Shown: positions 18,238-26,247, counted from the first letter of the stretch. The stretch: DNA of 64,000 bases from Caulobacter sp. (GCF_017744445.1 NZ_JAGIBH010000169.1:62001-126000); one strand, 5' to 3'. Translations and numbers: made by a program. The notes: a model not told the origin generated them from the sequence alone.

Positions 18238-18849
18238 CTAACGGCCCATGTCTTTGACGGCCATATACTCTTTTTCGGTGAGAATGGCGTCCAGCCTTTG
18301 ATCATGCGGCTCGTGCGGCAGATTCTCCGCCTGCTGACCGCTATAGGCCAAGCCCAGCACGAAGACCTCCGGCTTGCGCGCCCGCAGGTCCTCCAGCGCC
18401 CGATCGTAGTAGCCGCCGCCCTGCCCCAGCCGCAGGCCATCGCGTTGGAAGGCCAGCAGCGGCGTGATCACGAGATCCGGCTGGACCACCGGCGCTTCCG
18501 GCGAAGGGCTGCGCAGACCGATGGCGTCGTGGACCAGCGGCGCCGCGCGGTCCCAGCGCCGGAACACCATCTCGCCGTCGTCCTTGTCAAGCACCGCCGG
18601 CAGGGCCAGGACCCAGCCCGCTTCCGCCATCTGATCGGCCAGGATGCGCGGCGAAATCTCCGAGCCCAGGCCGTGGTACAGCGCCGCGACCTTGCCGGCG
18701 GGATTGGGGAACAGCTTTGCCAGCGGCTCGCGCGCGACCTCGGCGATCATCCAGTCGGCTTCGGGATGTTCGAGGGCCAGTTGCTTGCGCTGATTGCGCA
18801 GAAAGACGCGCAGCGCGATCTTGGCCGCGAGGGGGTCGACGATGGTCAT
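18238..18849 (-). CDS. 5-formyltetrahydrofolate cyclo-ligase
   Basis: Converts 5-formyl-THF to 5,10-methenyl-THF with ATP, returning a folate storage form to one-carbon metabolism. Motifs: the N-terminal KIALRVFLRNQRKQLAL and the C-terminal nucleotide-binding LGQGGGYYDRALEDL. 203 residues. The gene corresponds to fau/ygfA, which in many proteobacteria lies downstream of zapA and the 6S RNA gene, exactly as here. Confidence 0.93.
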   Translation of the reverse strand: MTIVDPLAAKIALRVFLRNQRKQLALEHPEADWMIAEVAREPLAKLFPNPAGKVAALYHGLGSEISPRILADQMAEAGWVLALPAVLDKDDGEMVFRRWDRAAPLVHDAIGLRSPSPEAPVVQPDLVITPLLAFQRDGLRLGQGGGYYDRALEDLRARKPEVFVLGLAYSGQQAENLPHEPHDQRLDAILTEKEYMAVKDMGR

Positions 18850-18903
18850 CGCCCGTCTATAGCGCTTTTCAGGGGAAAGGGTGGCGGCGCCGCGAAGAAC
18901 CGT

Positions 18904-19025
18904 GAAGACGTTTCAATCCACTCGAACCTGTCAGTAACAGGTGGGCCCCGTATTCCCGCAGCCACGGCCACGGGAGGGAACAGGTCCCGATAGAGAGATT
19001 AAGGTCCCTGGGATAAGAAATCTTC
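18904..19025 (-). ncRNA. ssrS: Probable 6S RNA (ends approximate)
   Basis: The 258-nt gap between zapA and the cyclo-ligase gene is where 6S RNA lies in most proteobacteria. On the minus strand, GAAGATTTC (19017-19025) pairs with GAAACGTCTTC (18904-18914) to close a long hairpin. An inner stem pairs GGACCTGT with ACAGGTTC, with a G-U pair possible only on the minus strand. An open, weakly paired region lies between, as expected for the RNA polymerase-binding bubble. The visible core is about 122 nt; mature 6S RNAs are usually longer, so the ends probably extend up to about 19060 on the 5' side. Confidence 0.6.
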
Positions 19026-19107
19026 GACGAGAGCCACAGCATGACCCGCCGTCTGACAAGATAGGGGTTCGAAGGGTGGATTGCTAGCGGCGCGGTGACG
19101 CGGCTCG

Positions 19108-19434
19108 TTATTCCGCCGCCAGCTTCTCGATCTTCTCCGCCGCCGCATCTAGCGCCCGGATCGCCGCGATCTCGGCCTTGGTGCCTTCCTGGTTCAGGCG
19201 GCTGATTTCTGCGTTGGCGTGGGCCAGGCGCAACTTCATGTCCGACAGCTCGTCGGCCAGCAGCAGGGCGCCCATCAGGAAGAGGCGGGTCTCGCCCAAC
19301 TGGCCGACGTCGCTGCTGACCTGGCGGACCTGGCGGTCGAACAGGCGCGCCAGCTCGGTCAGGTGCGGCTCCTGGCCGTCCTCGCAGCCGACCATGTAGG
19401 GGCGGCCGTTCACGTGGATGGTCACCTGGGCCAT
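19108..19434 (-). CDS. zapA: Cell division protein ZapA
   Basis: 108-residue FtsZ-associated protein that bundles Z-ring protofilaments. An N-terminal globular domain (QVTIHVNGRPYMVGCEDGQE, LTELARLFDRQVRQV) is followed by a C-terminal coiled coil (AELSDMKLRLAHANAEI-type helix). It begins 3 nt after the zauP stop; in Caulobacter the two products act together to focus the Z-ring. The 6S RNA locus follows. Confidence 0.94.
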   Translation of the reverse strand: MAQVTIHVNGRPYMVGCEDGQEPHLTELARLFDRQVRQVSSDVGQLGETRLFLMGALLLADELSDMKLRLAHANAEISRLNQEGTKAEIAAIRALDAAAEKIEKLAAE

Positions 19435-19437
19435 CGG

Positions 19438-19830
19438 TCAGCCCTCCTTGGGATCGTCGAACAGATCCTGGTCCTGGTCGGGCGCGCCGACCTCGTCATC
19501 ATGCTCGTGGTCGTCATTGGCCACGGCCTCGTCGCCCAGAGCCGAGCGGATCTCGGCGATAGCGCGGCCCAGAGCCGCCGAAGCCTGCTCGCCGGCTTCT
19601 TCCAAGGCCCTCTCGCGTTCACGGGCGGCGTCCAGGTCGGCGATCAGGCGCGCGCGCTCCTGGTCCCCAAAAACTTCAGGGAACAGGCCCGGCTCGGCCG
19701 AGGTCGCGACGGACACAGGCGTGCGAGAGGCTTCGGCCGCCTTGGCCGCCAGACGCTGTTCGAGCGAGGCCATCGCGCGCTCCAGGCGGCGCACGGCGAG
19801 GTCGAGGGCCGTACCGTCGGCCGGGATCAT
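19438..19830 (-). CDS. zauP: ZapA partner coiled-coil protein ZauP
   Basis: 130-residue coiled-coil protein encoded immediately before zapA. The start is the internal ATG reading MIPADGTALDLAVRRLERAM; the longer open frame has no support. Helical heptad regions (VRRLERAMASLEQRLAAKAAE and ARLIADLDAARERERALEE) are separated by a Pro-containing linker, and the C-terminus is very acidic (DDHEHDDEVGAPDQDQDLFDD). In C. crescentus a protein in this position forms the ZauP-ZapA complex that focuses the Z-ring; assignment here rests on position and coiled-coil character. Confidence 0.85.
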   Translation of the reverse strand: MIPADGTALDLAVRRLERAMASLEQRLAAKAAEASRTPVSVATSAEPGLFPEVFGDQERARLIADLDAARERERALEEAGEQASAALGRAIAEIRSALGDEAVANDDHEHDDEVGAPDQDQDLFDDPKEG

Positions 19831-20045
19831 CGGCGGTTTCCAATCATGCAACGCAACATATAGATCGAGCCCGTCTATGCCAGACGCAGGGGCGAGATTT
19901 GGGCGACGCGGAGCCCATAGCAGCATTTACGAAAGGCGTGTCAGTTTCTGAGGCCTTGACTTCGCGCCTTTCCCCCGCAAAACGCGCACCCAAATAGGGA
20001 ACGCCGATCGCATCAGATCCGGCGGCCATAACAGGAGAAAGACCC

Positions 20046-21053
20046 ATGGCTATTCGCGTCGCCATCAACGGCTTCGGCCGCATCGGACGTCTGGTCCTGC
20101 GCTCCATCGCCGAGCATGGCCGCCGCGACATCGAGGTCGTCGCGATCAACGACCTGGGTCCGGTCGAAACCAACGCCCACCTGCTGCGCTACGACAGCGT
20201 CCACGGCCGCTTCCCCGGCACGGTCACCTCGGGTGAGGACTGGATCGACGTCGGCATGGGCAAGATCAAGGTCACGGCGATCCGCGACCCGAAGGACCTG
20301 CCGCACAAGGAACTGGGCGTCGACATCGCGTTCGAGTGCACCGGCATCTTCACCGCCCGCGACAAGGCCGCCCTGCACCTGGAAGCCGGCGCCAAGCGCG
20401 TGCTGGTCTCGGCTCCGGCCGACGGCGCCGACAAGACCATCGTCTACAAGGTCAACCACGAGACCCTGACCGCCGACGACATCGTCGTCTCGAACGGTTC
20501 GTGCACCACCAACGCCCTGGCTCCGGTGGCCAAGGTCCTGCAGGACCTGGTCGGCATCGAGCGCGGCTACATGACCACGATCCACAGCTACACCGGCGAC
20601 CAGCCGACGCTGGACACCATGCACAAGGACCTCTACCGCGCCCGCGCCGCGGCCCTGAGCATGATCCCGACCTCGACCGGCGCCGCCAAGGCCCTGGGCC
20701 TGGTTTTGCCGGCCCTGAAGGGCAAGCTGGACGGTTCGTCGATCCGCGTCCCGACCCCGAACGTTTCGGTCATCGACCTGAAGGTCGTCCCGTCGCGCGA
20801 CACCACGGTGGACGAGGTCAACGCCGCCCTGAAGGCCGCCGCCGACGGCGCCATGAAGGGCGTGCTGTTCACCACGACCGATCCGGTCGTCTCGTCGGAC
20901 CTGAACCACATCGCCGCCAGCTCGACCGCCGCCCTGCCCCAGACGCAAGTCATCGAAGGCAAGCTGGTCCGCGTGCTCAGCTGGTACGACAACGAGTGGG
21001 GCTTCGCGACCCGCATGAGCGACACGGCCCTCGAGATGGCCAAGTTCCTCTAA
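20046..21053 (+). CDS. gap: Type I glyceraldehyde-3-phosphate dehydrogenase
   Basis: Oxidises and phosphorylates glyceraldehyde-3-phosphate with NAD in glycolysis, or the reverse. The N-terminal Rossmann fold reads INGFGRIGRLVLR, and the catalytic Cys153 sits in VSNGSCTTNALAP. 335 residues, normal. An AGGAGA ribosome-binding site lies 7 nt upstream. It heads a gap-pgk-fba cluster but is followed by a strong terminator, so pgk may be transcribed mainly from another promoter. Codon use is strongly biased, as for a highly expressed gene. Confidence 0.97.
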   Translation: MAIRVAINGFGRIGRLVLRSIAEHGRRDIEVVAINDLGPVETNAHLLRYDSVHGRFPGTVTSGEDWIDVGMGKIKVTAIRDPKDLPHKELGVDIAFECTGIFTARDKAALHLEAGAKRVLVSAPADGADKTIVYKVNHETLTADDIVVSNGSCTTNALAPVAKVLQDLVGIERGYMTTIHSYTGDQPTLDTMHKDLYRARAAALSMIPTSTGAAKALGLVLPALKGKLDGSSIRVPTPNVSVIDLKVVPSRDTTVDEVNAALKAAADGAMKGVLFTTTDPVVSSDLNHIAASSTAALPQTQVIEGKLVRVLSWYDNEWGFATRMSDTALEMAKFL

Positions 21054-21070
21054 GGAACTGAACGACCCAG

Positions 21071-21099
21071 CCCCCGCTCCGCAAGGAGCGGGGGTTTTC
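21071..21099 (+). terminator. Terminator after gap
   Basis: A perfect 10-bp stem CCCCCGCTCC/GGAGCGGGGG with a GCAA tetraloop is followed by TTTTCCTT. It begins 18 nt after the gap stop codon. Confidence 0.9.
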
Positions 21100-21123
21100 C
21101 TTACCCGCTACTCAGGAAGCTCC

Positions 21124-22314
21124 ATGCCCTTCCGCACTCTCGACACCGCCGATCTCGCCGGCAAGCGCGCCCTCGTTCGCGTCGACTTCAACGTCCCGGT
21201 GGACGGCGGCAAGATCACCGACGACACCCGCCTGCGCGCAGCCCTGCCGACCATCCACTATCTGTCCAAGCAAGGCGCCAAGGTCGTCCTGCTGGCCCAC
21301 TTTGACCGCCCCAAGGGCAAGGTCGTGCCGGAGATGAGCCTGGGCTTCGTGGCCGAGCCACTCTCCAAGCTGCTGGAACAGCCGGTCGCCTTCGCCAGCG
21401 ACTGCATCGGCGATGAAGCCGCCAAGGTCGTCGACGGCCTGGAAAACGGCGGCGTCGCGCTGCTGGAAAACGTCCGCTTCCACGCCGGCGAAGAGAAGAA
21501 CGACGCCGACTTCGCCCAGGCCCTGGCCGCCAACGGCGACATCTATGTCAACGACGCCTTCAGCGCCGCCCACCGCGCCCACGCCTCGACCGAAGGCCTG
21601 GCCAAGCTGCTGCCGGCCTATCCGGGCCTGTCGATGCAGCGCGAGCTGGAAGCCCTGGACGCCGCGCTCGGCAACCCGAAGAAGCCAGTGATCGGCATCG
21701 TCGGCGGCTCCAAGGTCTCGACCAAGCTGGACCTCTTGAACAACCTGGTCGCCAAGCTGGATCGCCTGGCGATCGGCGGCGGCATGGCCAACACCTTCCT
21801 GTTCGCCCAAGGCCACGATGTCGGCGGCTCGCTCTGCGAAAAGGACCTGGCCGACACCGCCCGCGAGATCATGAAGAAGGCCGAAGCCGCCGGCTGCGAG
21901 CTGCTGCTGCCGGTCGACGTGGTCGTGGCCAAGAAGGTCGCGCCTGGCGTCGAGACCGCCGTCCGTGCGCTGAACGAAGTTCAGGCCGACGACCTGATCC
22001 TGGACGCCGGCCCGGAAAGCGCCAAGCGCCTGCTGGCCGCCATGGATTCAAGCATCACGCTGATCTGGAACGGTCCGTTGGGCGTTTTCGAAGTGCCTCC
22101 GTTCGATGAAGCGACGGTTTCGGCGGCAAAACACGCTGCATCCCTGGCGAAATCGGGTAAGCTTGTGGCGGTTGCGGGCGGCGGTGATACTGTCGCTGCA
22201 CTGAACCACGCGGGCGTGTCGGCCGATTTTACTTTCGTCTCGACCGCCGGCGGCGCGTTCCTCGAATGGATGGAGGGCAAAACCCTTCCGGGCGTCGCGG
22301 CGCTCGAATCCTAA
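21124..22314 (+). CDS. pgk: Phosphoglycerate kinase
   Basis: Transfers phosphate between 1,3-bisphosphoglycerate and ADP in glycolysis or gluconeogenesis. Signature stretches: RALVRVDFNVPVDGGKI, VLLAHFDRPKGK, VNDAFSAAHRAHAS, GGSKVSTKLDLLNNL, and the C-terminal nucleotide loop VAVAGGGDTVAALNHAG. 396 residues, standard. It lies about 25 nt downstream of the gap terminator and precedes fba. Confidence 0.97.
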   Translation: MPFRTLDTADLAGKRALVRVDFNVPVDGGKITDDTRLRAALPTIHYLSKQGAKVVLLAHFDRPKGKVVPEMSLGFVAEPLSKLLEQPVAFASDCIGDEAAKVVDGLENGGVALLENVRFHAGEEKNDADFAQALAANGDIYVNDAFSAAHRAHASTEGLAKLLPAYPGLSMQRELEALDAALGNPKKPVIGIVGGSKVSTKLDLLNNLVAKLDRLAIGGGMANTFLFAQGHDVGGSLCEKDLADTAREIMKKAEAAGCELLLPVDVVVAKKVAPGVETAVRALNEVQADDLILDAGPESAKRLLAAMDSSITLIWNGPLGVFEVPPFDEATVSAAKHAASLAKSGKLVAVAGGGDTVAALNHAGVSADFTFVSTAGGAFLEWMEGKTLPGVAALES

Positions 22315-22326
22315 GATACTCATCCT

Positions 22327-22351
22327 GGCGCGGATCGTGCAGATCCGCGCC
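22327..22351 (+). terminator. Hairpin between pgk and fba
   Basis: A perfect 10-bp stem GGCGCGGATC/GATCCGCGCC with a 5-nt loop, 13 nt after the pgk stop. There is no U-tract after it, so it may attenuate or protect the transcript rather than terminate it. Confidence 0.45.
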
Positions 22352-22452
22352 GGACTGACTAATGACTGACCCGGGCAGAGAACGCACAAGCGTCACGGCC
22401 CCAAAAACAAGAAACGACCCAACCCTACTTCACGCTTGCAGGAGAGAATTAC

Positions 22453-23544
22453 GTGGCTCGCATCACGCTGCGCCAGCTGTTGGACCATGCCGCCGAGCAT
22501 GAGTACGGCTTGCCCGCCTTCAATATCAACAACATGGAACAGGGCCTGGCGATCATGGAGGCGGCCGAAGCCGTCAACTCGCCGGTCATTATCCAGGCCT
22601 CGCGCGGCGCGCGGAACTACGCCAACGACATCATGCTGGCCAAGATGATCGACGCCCTGGTCGACATCTATCCGCACATCCCGGTCTGCATGCACCAGGA
22701 CCACGGCAACGGCCCGGCCACCTGCGCCACGGCGATCCAGTACGGCTTCACCTCGGTGATGATGGACGGCTCGCTGATGGAAGACGCCAAGACCCCGGCG
22801 ACCTACGAATACAATGTCGATGTCACCCGCAAGGTGGTCCAGATGGCCCACAGCTGCGGCGTCTCGGTCGAGGGCGAGCTGGGCGTGCTGGGCTCGCTGG
22901 AGACCGGCATGGGCGAGGCCGAAGACGGCCACGGCTTCGAAGGCAAGCTCTCGCACGACGAGTTGCTGACCGATCCGGACCAGGCGGTCGACTTCGTCCA
23001 GGCCACCGGCGTCGACGCCCTGGCCATCGCCATGGGCACCAGCCACGGCGCCTACAAGTTCACGCGCAAGCCGGACGGCGACGTCCTGGCCATGAACGTG
23101 ATCGAGGAAATCCACCGCCGCCTGCCCAACACCCACCTGGTGATGCACGGCTCGTCCAGCGTTCCGCAGGACCTGCAGGACATCATCAACGCCTATGGCG
23201 GCGAGATGCCCCAGACCTGGGGCGTGCCGGTCGAAGAGATCCAGCGCGGCATCAAGCACGGCGTGCGCAAGATCAATGTCGACACCGACAACCGCATGGC
23301 CATCACCGGCGCCATCCGCAAGATCCTGGTCGAGAAGCCGCACGAGTTCGACCCGCGCGCCTATCTCAAGCCCGCCAAGGAAGCCATGCGCAAGGTCTGC
23401 CAGGCCCGCTTCGTCGAGTTCGGCTCGGCCGGCCACGCCGACAAGATCAAGGCGCTGTCGACCGCGACCATGGCCAAGCGCTACACGGCCGGCGAACTGG
23501 ACGCCAAGTTCGGCGCCGGCGCGGCCAGGGCCGCCGCCGAGTAA
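22453..23544 (+). CDS. fba: Class II fructose-bisphosphate aldolase
   Basis: Zinc-dependent aldolase interconverting fructose-1,6-bisphosphate and the two triose phosphates. It starts at GTG after AGGAGAG. Zinc and substrate residues are visible in PVCMHQDHGNGPATC, VEGELGVLGSLETG, AMGTSHGAYKF, HLVMHGSSSVP and the Asn of INVDTDNR. 363 residues, the longer class IIA/B form common in alphaproteobacteria that also run the Calvin-type isozyme. Last gene of the glycolytic cluster. Confidence 0.96.
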   Translation: MARITLRQLLDHAAEHEYGLPAFNINNMEQGLAIMEAAEAVNSPVIIQASRGARNYANDIMLAKMIDALVDIYPHIPVCMHQDHGNGPATCATAIQYGFTSVMMDGSLMEDAKTPATYEYNVDVTRKVVQMAHSCGVSVEGELGVLGSLETGMGEAEDGHGFEGKLSHDELLTDPDQAVDFVQATGVDALAIAMGTSHGAYKFTRKPDGDVLAMNVIEEIHRRLPNTHLVMHGSSSVPQDLQDIINAYGGEMPQTWGVPVEEIQRGIKHGVRKINVDTDNRMAITGAIRKILVEKPHEFDPRAYLKPAKEAMRKVCQARFVEFGSAGHADKIKALSTATMAKRYTAGELDAKFGAGAARAAAE

Positions 23545-23569
23545 GGCGCTCTAGAGCTTGAAGATGAAG

Positions 23570-23599
23570 GGCCTCCCGGAGCGATCCGGGAGGCCTTTT
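23570..23599 (+). terminator. Terminator after fba
   Basis: An 11-bp stem GGCCTCCCGGA/TCCGGGAGGCC with a GCGA tetraloop is followed by TTTTC. It ends at the 3' edge of the convergent DUF1109 gene. Confidence 0.88.
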
Positions 23600-24283
23600 C
23601 TATTCCGCCGGCAGGAGAAAGCGGCGGCGACGGGCAAGCAGCTTGATCGCGCCGGCCCCGATCCCCCCGCTGACCAGCATGGCCAGGGTGAACCAGGGAC
23701 CGACGAAGGCGTAGGTCCCCTGCCAGCAGTGCAAGCCGTCGACCGTCGCCGCTACGCCCCCACAAAACAGTCCGCAGGCGAAGCCGGTCGGCGCGGGTCG
23801 CAGCAAGTCGACGTCGCGCAGGCCGAAAACGGTCAGCGCCAGCATCGGGGCGGCGATGACCAAGATATTGCCTAGGCACACCAGCGCGTTGGGCCAATGA
23901 AGCGTGATCAGCGTGGCCGGGCTCATGGCCGCGCTCTGGACGCCGGCGGCGATCAGCATGGCGACCGCGGCCGCGCCGGCCAGGCTCAGCACCGTCAGGC
24001 CCCCCGGCCGTCCGCGCGCCAGCCAGGTGGCCGCGACCAGGGCGCACAGGGCGACGCCGGCCGTATAGGCGGCCTTGATCCAGAAGAAGGCCTGCCCCGC
24101 CGCCCCGGTCAGGTCAGGCCGCACCTCCAGCCAGACCAGGATCATCAGCACGCCGGCCAGAGCCCCCGCGCCGCCAATCTCGGCCAGCCGCCAGGGCAAG
24201 GTCGCGGTCGACCATATGGGTGCGCCAAGGCTTTCGCCGCTCGCTCCCGCGTCCAGCGGAGCAACGGTGTCGTCGATCGTCAC
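23600..24283 (-). CDS. Second NrsF-like (DUF1109) membrane anti-sigma factor
   Basis: 227-residue membrane protein with about six transmembrane segments, similar in layout to the neighbouring nrsF. Shared landmarks are the MSP loop, Cys136 in NALVCLGNI, the GFACGLFCGGVAATVDGLHC block with Cys186, and a final helix. Both cysteines thought to sense stress in NrsF are conserved. It begins with GTG after GGGGAGAGG, 161 nt downstream of nrsF, and may be cotranscribed with sigF-nrsF. It could inhibit sigma-F or a different ECF factor; the sequence does not decide. Confidence 0.82.
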   Translation of the reverse strand: MTIDDTVAPLDAGASGESLGAPIWSTATLPWRLAEIGGAGALAGVLMILVWLEVRPDLTGAAGQAFFWIKAAYTAGVALCALVAATWLARGRPGGLTVLSLAGAAAVAMLIAAGVQSAAMSPATLITLHWPNALVCLGNILVIAAPMLALTVFGLRDVDLLRPAPTGFACGLFCGGVAATVDGLHCWQGTYAFVGPWFTLAMLVSGGIGAGAIKLLARRRRFLLPAE

Positions 24284-24321
24284 GCGCCTCTCCCCACAGA
24301 GCCGGCTGGCGTTTCAGTGAA

Positions 24322-24348
24322 GCTTTTCGCGTCTCATTCGCGAAAAGC
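24322..24348. repeat. Perfect inverted repeat between nrsF and its paralogue
   Basis: GCTTTTCGCG and CGCGAAAAGC flank a 7-nt loop. It lies about 38 nt before the start of the downstream DUF1109 gene, in the minus-strand leader. No T-run follows on either strand, so an operator or transcript-processing hairpin is as likely as a terminator. Confidence 0.5.
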
Positions 24349-24444
24349 GGCGGCACTTCATTGGCGGAACGATGGTTTGTCAATCGACCCTAAGGCGACG
24401 ATACGAAACGTGATCGTCACTACTTCTGGGGACGCGTCATCTGC

Positions 24445-25083
24445 CTACCAGCGCAGCGCCCAGCGCCCGATCAGTGCGCCAAGAACGGCCAGCGACAGCA
24501 CGCCGAGGCTGTACCAGAGGGCCACGAAGGTGAAGGTGTTCTCGGCGCAGTGCAGGCCATAGACGGTGGCCGCCACCCCGCCCGCGAACAGGCCCGTGGC
24601 GAAGCCGGCGGCGACGGGCCTTGTCGGAGCCATGCCGCGCACGGCCCACAGGCCCAGGCCCAGCATCGGCAGTCCCAGCATCAGGATGTTGCGGCTGCAG
24701 ACGTGCCACGAGTGCCCGCGCAGCATGTGCAGGGCCATCTGGATGTCGGGACTCATCATCGCCTGGACGACGCCGGCCAGGGCGAAGAGGCCCAAGACCA
24801 CGCCGCCCAGCATCCAGCCGCGCCGGCCCGAGCCCGCCGGCCGCGACAGACGCTCGATCGCCAGATAACCGGCCAGGCCCAGCGCCCCCGTATAGAGCGC
24901 CTTCATCCAGAACATGCCGCCGCGCATGGCCTGCATCAGGTCATGGCGGGTGTGCAGCCAGGCCAGCACCAGGATCAGAGCCGCCAGGGCGCCCAGGCCC
25001 GCGACGATCGCCAGACGCCTGGGCGGCGCACGGCTGGGGCCCGCGTCCTGGGCCAGGGCGTCGATCAGGTCATCCGTCCGCAC
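24445..25083 (-). CDS. nrsF: NrsF anti-sigma-F factor (DUF1109)
   Basis: 212-residue inner-membrane protein with about six transmembrane helices, the negative regulator of sigma-F. Two cysteines, Cys129 (SWHVCSRNIL) and Cys179 (VYGLHCAENT), match the pair reported to be needed for metal sensing in the C. crescentus protein, offset by two residues from my memory of that numbering. The N-terminal soluble stretch (1-22) probably contacts the sigma factor. Its start overlaps the sigF end by 14 nt, so the pair is translationally coupled. Confidence 0.9.
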   Translation of the reverse strand: MRTDDLIDALAQDAGPSRAPPRRLAIVAGLGALAALILVLAWLHTRHDLMQAMRGGMFWMKALYTGALGLAGYLAIERLSRPAGSGRRGWMLGGVVLGLFALAGVVQAMMSPDIQMALHMLRGHSWHVCSRNILMLGLPMLGLGLWAVRGMAPTRPVAAGFATGLFAGGVAATVYGLHCAENTFTFVALWYSLGVLSLAVLGALIGRWALRW

Positions 25084-25609
25084 GGCGCATCCTTTCGGCC
25101 AGGGACTTCAGCGCCCGGTGCAGGGCGACCTTGGCCGCCCCTTCGGAAATGCCCGCGCGGGTCCCGGCCTCGGCCAGGGAAAGACCCGTCAGCTTGACGT
25201 CGGTGACCAGGATCCGCTGCTTCTCCGGCAGGGTGGCCAGCGCGCGATCCAGTTCGAGGCCGACACCCGGATCCGGCTCATCGGCGGCCAGAAACTCGAT
25301 GTGGTCCTCGATCGGCAGGGTCTGGCGGATCTTTCGCCGCCGCCAATGGTCGATCAGCTTGTAGCGCGCCACCGCATGCGCCCAGGCGGTGAACGACTGG
25401 GACGGGTCCCACGTCGACCGCTTGAGATGCACCGCCAGCAGCGTCTCCTGCACAAGATCCTCCACATCGCCGGGCGCGCCGGACATCCGCCGCGCGAAAT
25501 AGGCGCGAAGTCGAACGCCGAGACCGGCCAGACACTCGCGATAGGCCGCGGCGTCGCCGTCCAGCCCGCGCAGCATCAGCGCCTTCAAACGGGTTTCGGT
25601 ATCCGTCAC
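25070..25609 (-). CDS. sigF: ECF sigma factor SigF
   Basis: 179-residue ECF sigma factor. Region 2 spans about residues 20-88 (DVEDLVQETLLAVHLKRSTWD, FTAWAHAVARYKLIDHWRRR) and region 4 about 115-172 (LPEKQRILVTDVKLTGLSLAEA, ISEGAAKVALHRALKSL). In Caulobacter this factor responds to dichromate, cadmium and related stress and turns on the neighbouring buf genes. The first frame start is GTG, only about 5 nt after the predicted transcription start; Met12, preceded by GAAGG, is a possible alternative. A sigma-F-type promoter upstream implies autoregulation. Confidence 0.92.
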   Translation of the reverse strand: MTDTETRLKALMLRGLDGDAAAYRECLAGLGVRLRAYFARRMSGAPGDVEDLVQETLLAVHLKRSTWDPSQSFTAWAHAVARYKLIDHWRRRKIRQTLPIEDHIEFLAADEPDPGVGLELDRALATLPEKQRILVTDVKLTGLSLAEAGTRAGISEGAAKVALHRALKSLAERMRRADG

Positions 25610-25620
25610 GCAAGCCCCTA

Positions 25621-25646
25621 TTCGCGCGCGAGGGGCGGATGGTTAC
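25621..25646 (-). promoter_or_regulatory. Sigma-F-type promoter of sigF-nrsF
   Basis: On the minus strand, GTAACC (25641-25646) is followed after 16 nt by CGAA (25621-25624). The same elements occur before bufA1, and they match the GTAACC-N16-CGAA motif associated with sigma-F. Transcription would start within about 5-7 nt of the GTG of sigF. Confidence 0.75.
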
Positions 25647-25711
25647 ACGCCCGCGCGCCGCGCCGGAACCTAGGCCGTGAAACCGCGCCGAAATTTTGTT
25701 CGTCGATCGTT

Positions 25712-25737
25712 GTAACCTTCCCCGGTGTCGCTTCGTA
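25712..25737 (+). promoter_or_regulatory. Sigma-F-type promoter of bufA1
   Basis: GTAACC (25712-25717), a 16-nt spacer, then CGTA (25734-25737). It is nearly the same as the site serving sigF on the other strand. It would give a leader of about 55-60 nt before bufA1. Confidence 0.78.
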
Positions 25738-25800
25738 CTTCCCCATCGACCGGGCGGCGACAGAGCCGCCTGGTGTGAAACAACACCGAGGAGAAACCCC

Positions 25801-26085
25801 ATGAACCGCACCGCTGCCACCGCCGCCCTCGCCGCCGTCCTGGCCCTGTCGGCCGGCGTCTCGATCGCCGCCGCCGACGACCACGGCAAGGCCAAGGGCG
25901 ACCAGGAAAAGTGCTACGGCGTCGCCAAGGCCGGCGAGAACGACTGCAAGGCCGGCGCTGGCACCTCGTGCGCCGGCACCTCGAAGGCCGACTACCAGGG
26001 CAACGCCTGGAAGATGGTCAAGAAGGGCACGTGCATCACGATCAAGACCCCGACCGGCATGGGTTCGCTGACCCCGAAGATGTAA
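25801..26085 (+). CDS. bufA1: Bufferin precursor BufA1 (DUF2282)
   Basis: 94-residue exported peptide precursor. A Sec signal peptide covers residues 1-25 (ends SIAAA) and serves in place of a usual RiPP leader. The mature part is Lys/Gly-rich with four cysteines (38, 49, 57, 78) in EKCYG, NDCKAG, TSCAGT and KGTCITI. DUF2282 peptides of this type in Caulobacter are bufferins: their Cys residues are modified by a DUF692 enzyme and the product binds copper in the periplasm. Good AGGAG site; sigma-F promoter 65 nt upstream. A repeat pair separates it from bufB1. Confidence 0.88.
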   Translation: MNRTAATAALAAVLALSAGVSIAAADDHGKAKGDQEKCYGVAKAGENDCKAGAGTSCAGTSKADYQGNAWKMVKKGTCITIKTPTGMGSLTPKM

Positions 26086-26101
26086 TTCCACATCCCCTAA
26101 G

Positions 26102-26230
26102 TTCCGATCTCCCCGGCGAAAGCCGGGGCCCAGATGGAAGAGCACTGGAGTGGGCTCCAATACCCCCGAGCCCCTCCAATCAGCCCAAACGCCCTGGGAT
26201 CTGGGTCCCGGCTTTCGCCGGGAAGATCGG
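26102..26230. repeat. Inverted REP pair between bufA1 and bufB1
   Basis: Two CCCGGCGAAAGCCGGG-type palindromes, head to head, with their outer flanks also complementary (TTCCGATC and GATCGGA). Unlike the other pairs of this family, it lies between two codirectional genes of one operon. Its likely effect is to stabilise the short bufA1 message or attenuate reading into bufB1. Confidence 0.85.
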
Positions 26231-26247
26231 ATTTGGAGAGTTTCCCC

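Noticed and set aside
26134..26247. N-terminal extension of BufB1 reading through the REP pair
   Set aside because: The extra 38 residues are translated repeat sequence; the GTG after GGAGAG starts directly at the conserved barrel strand.
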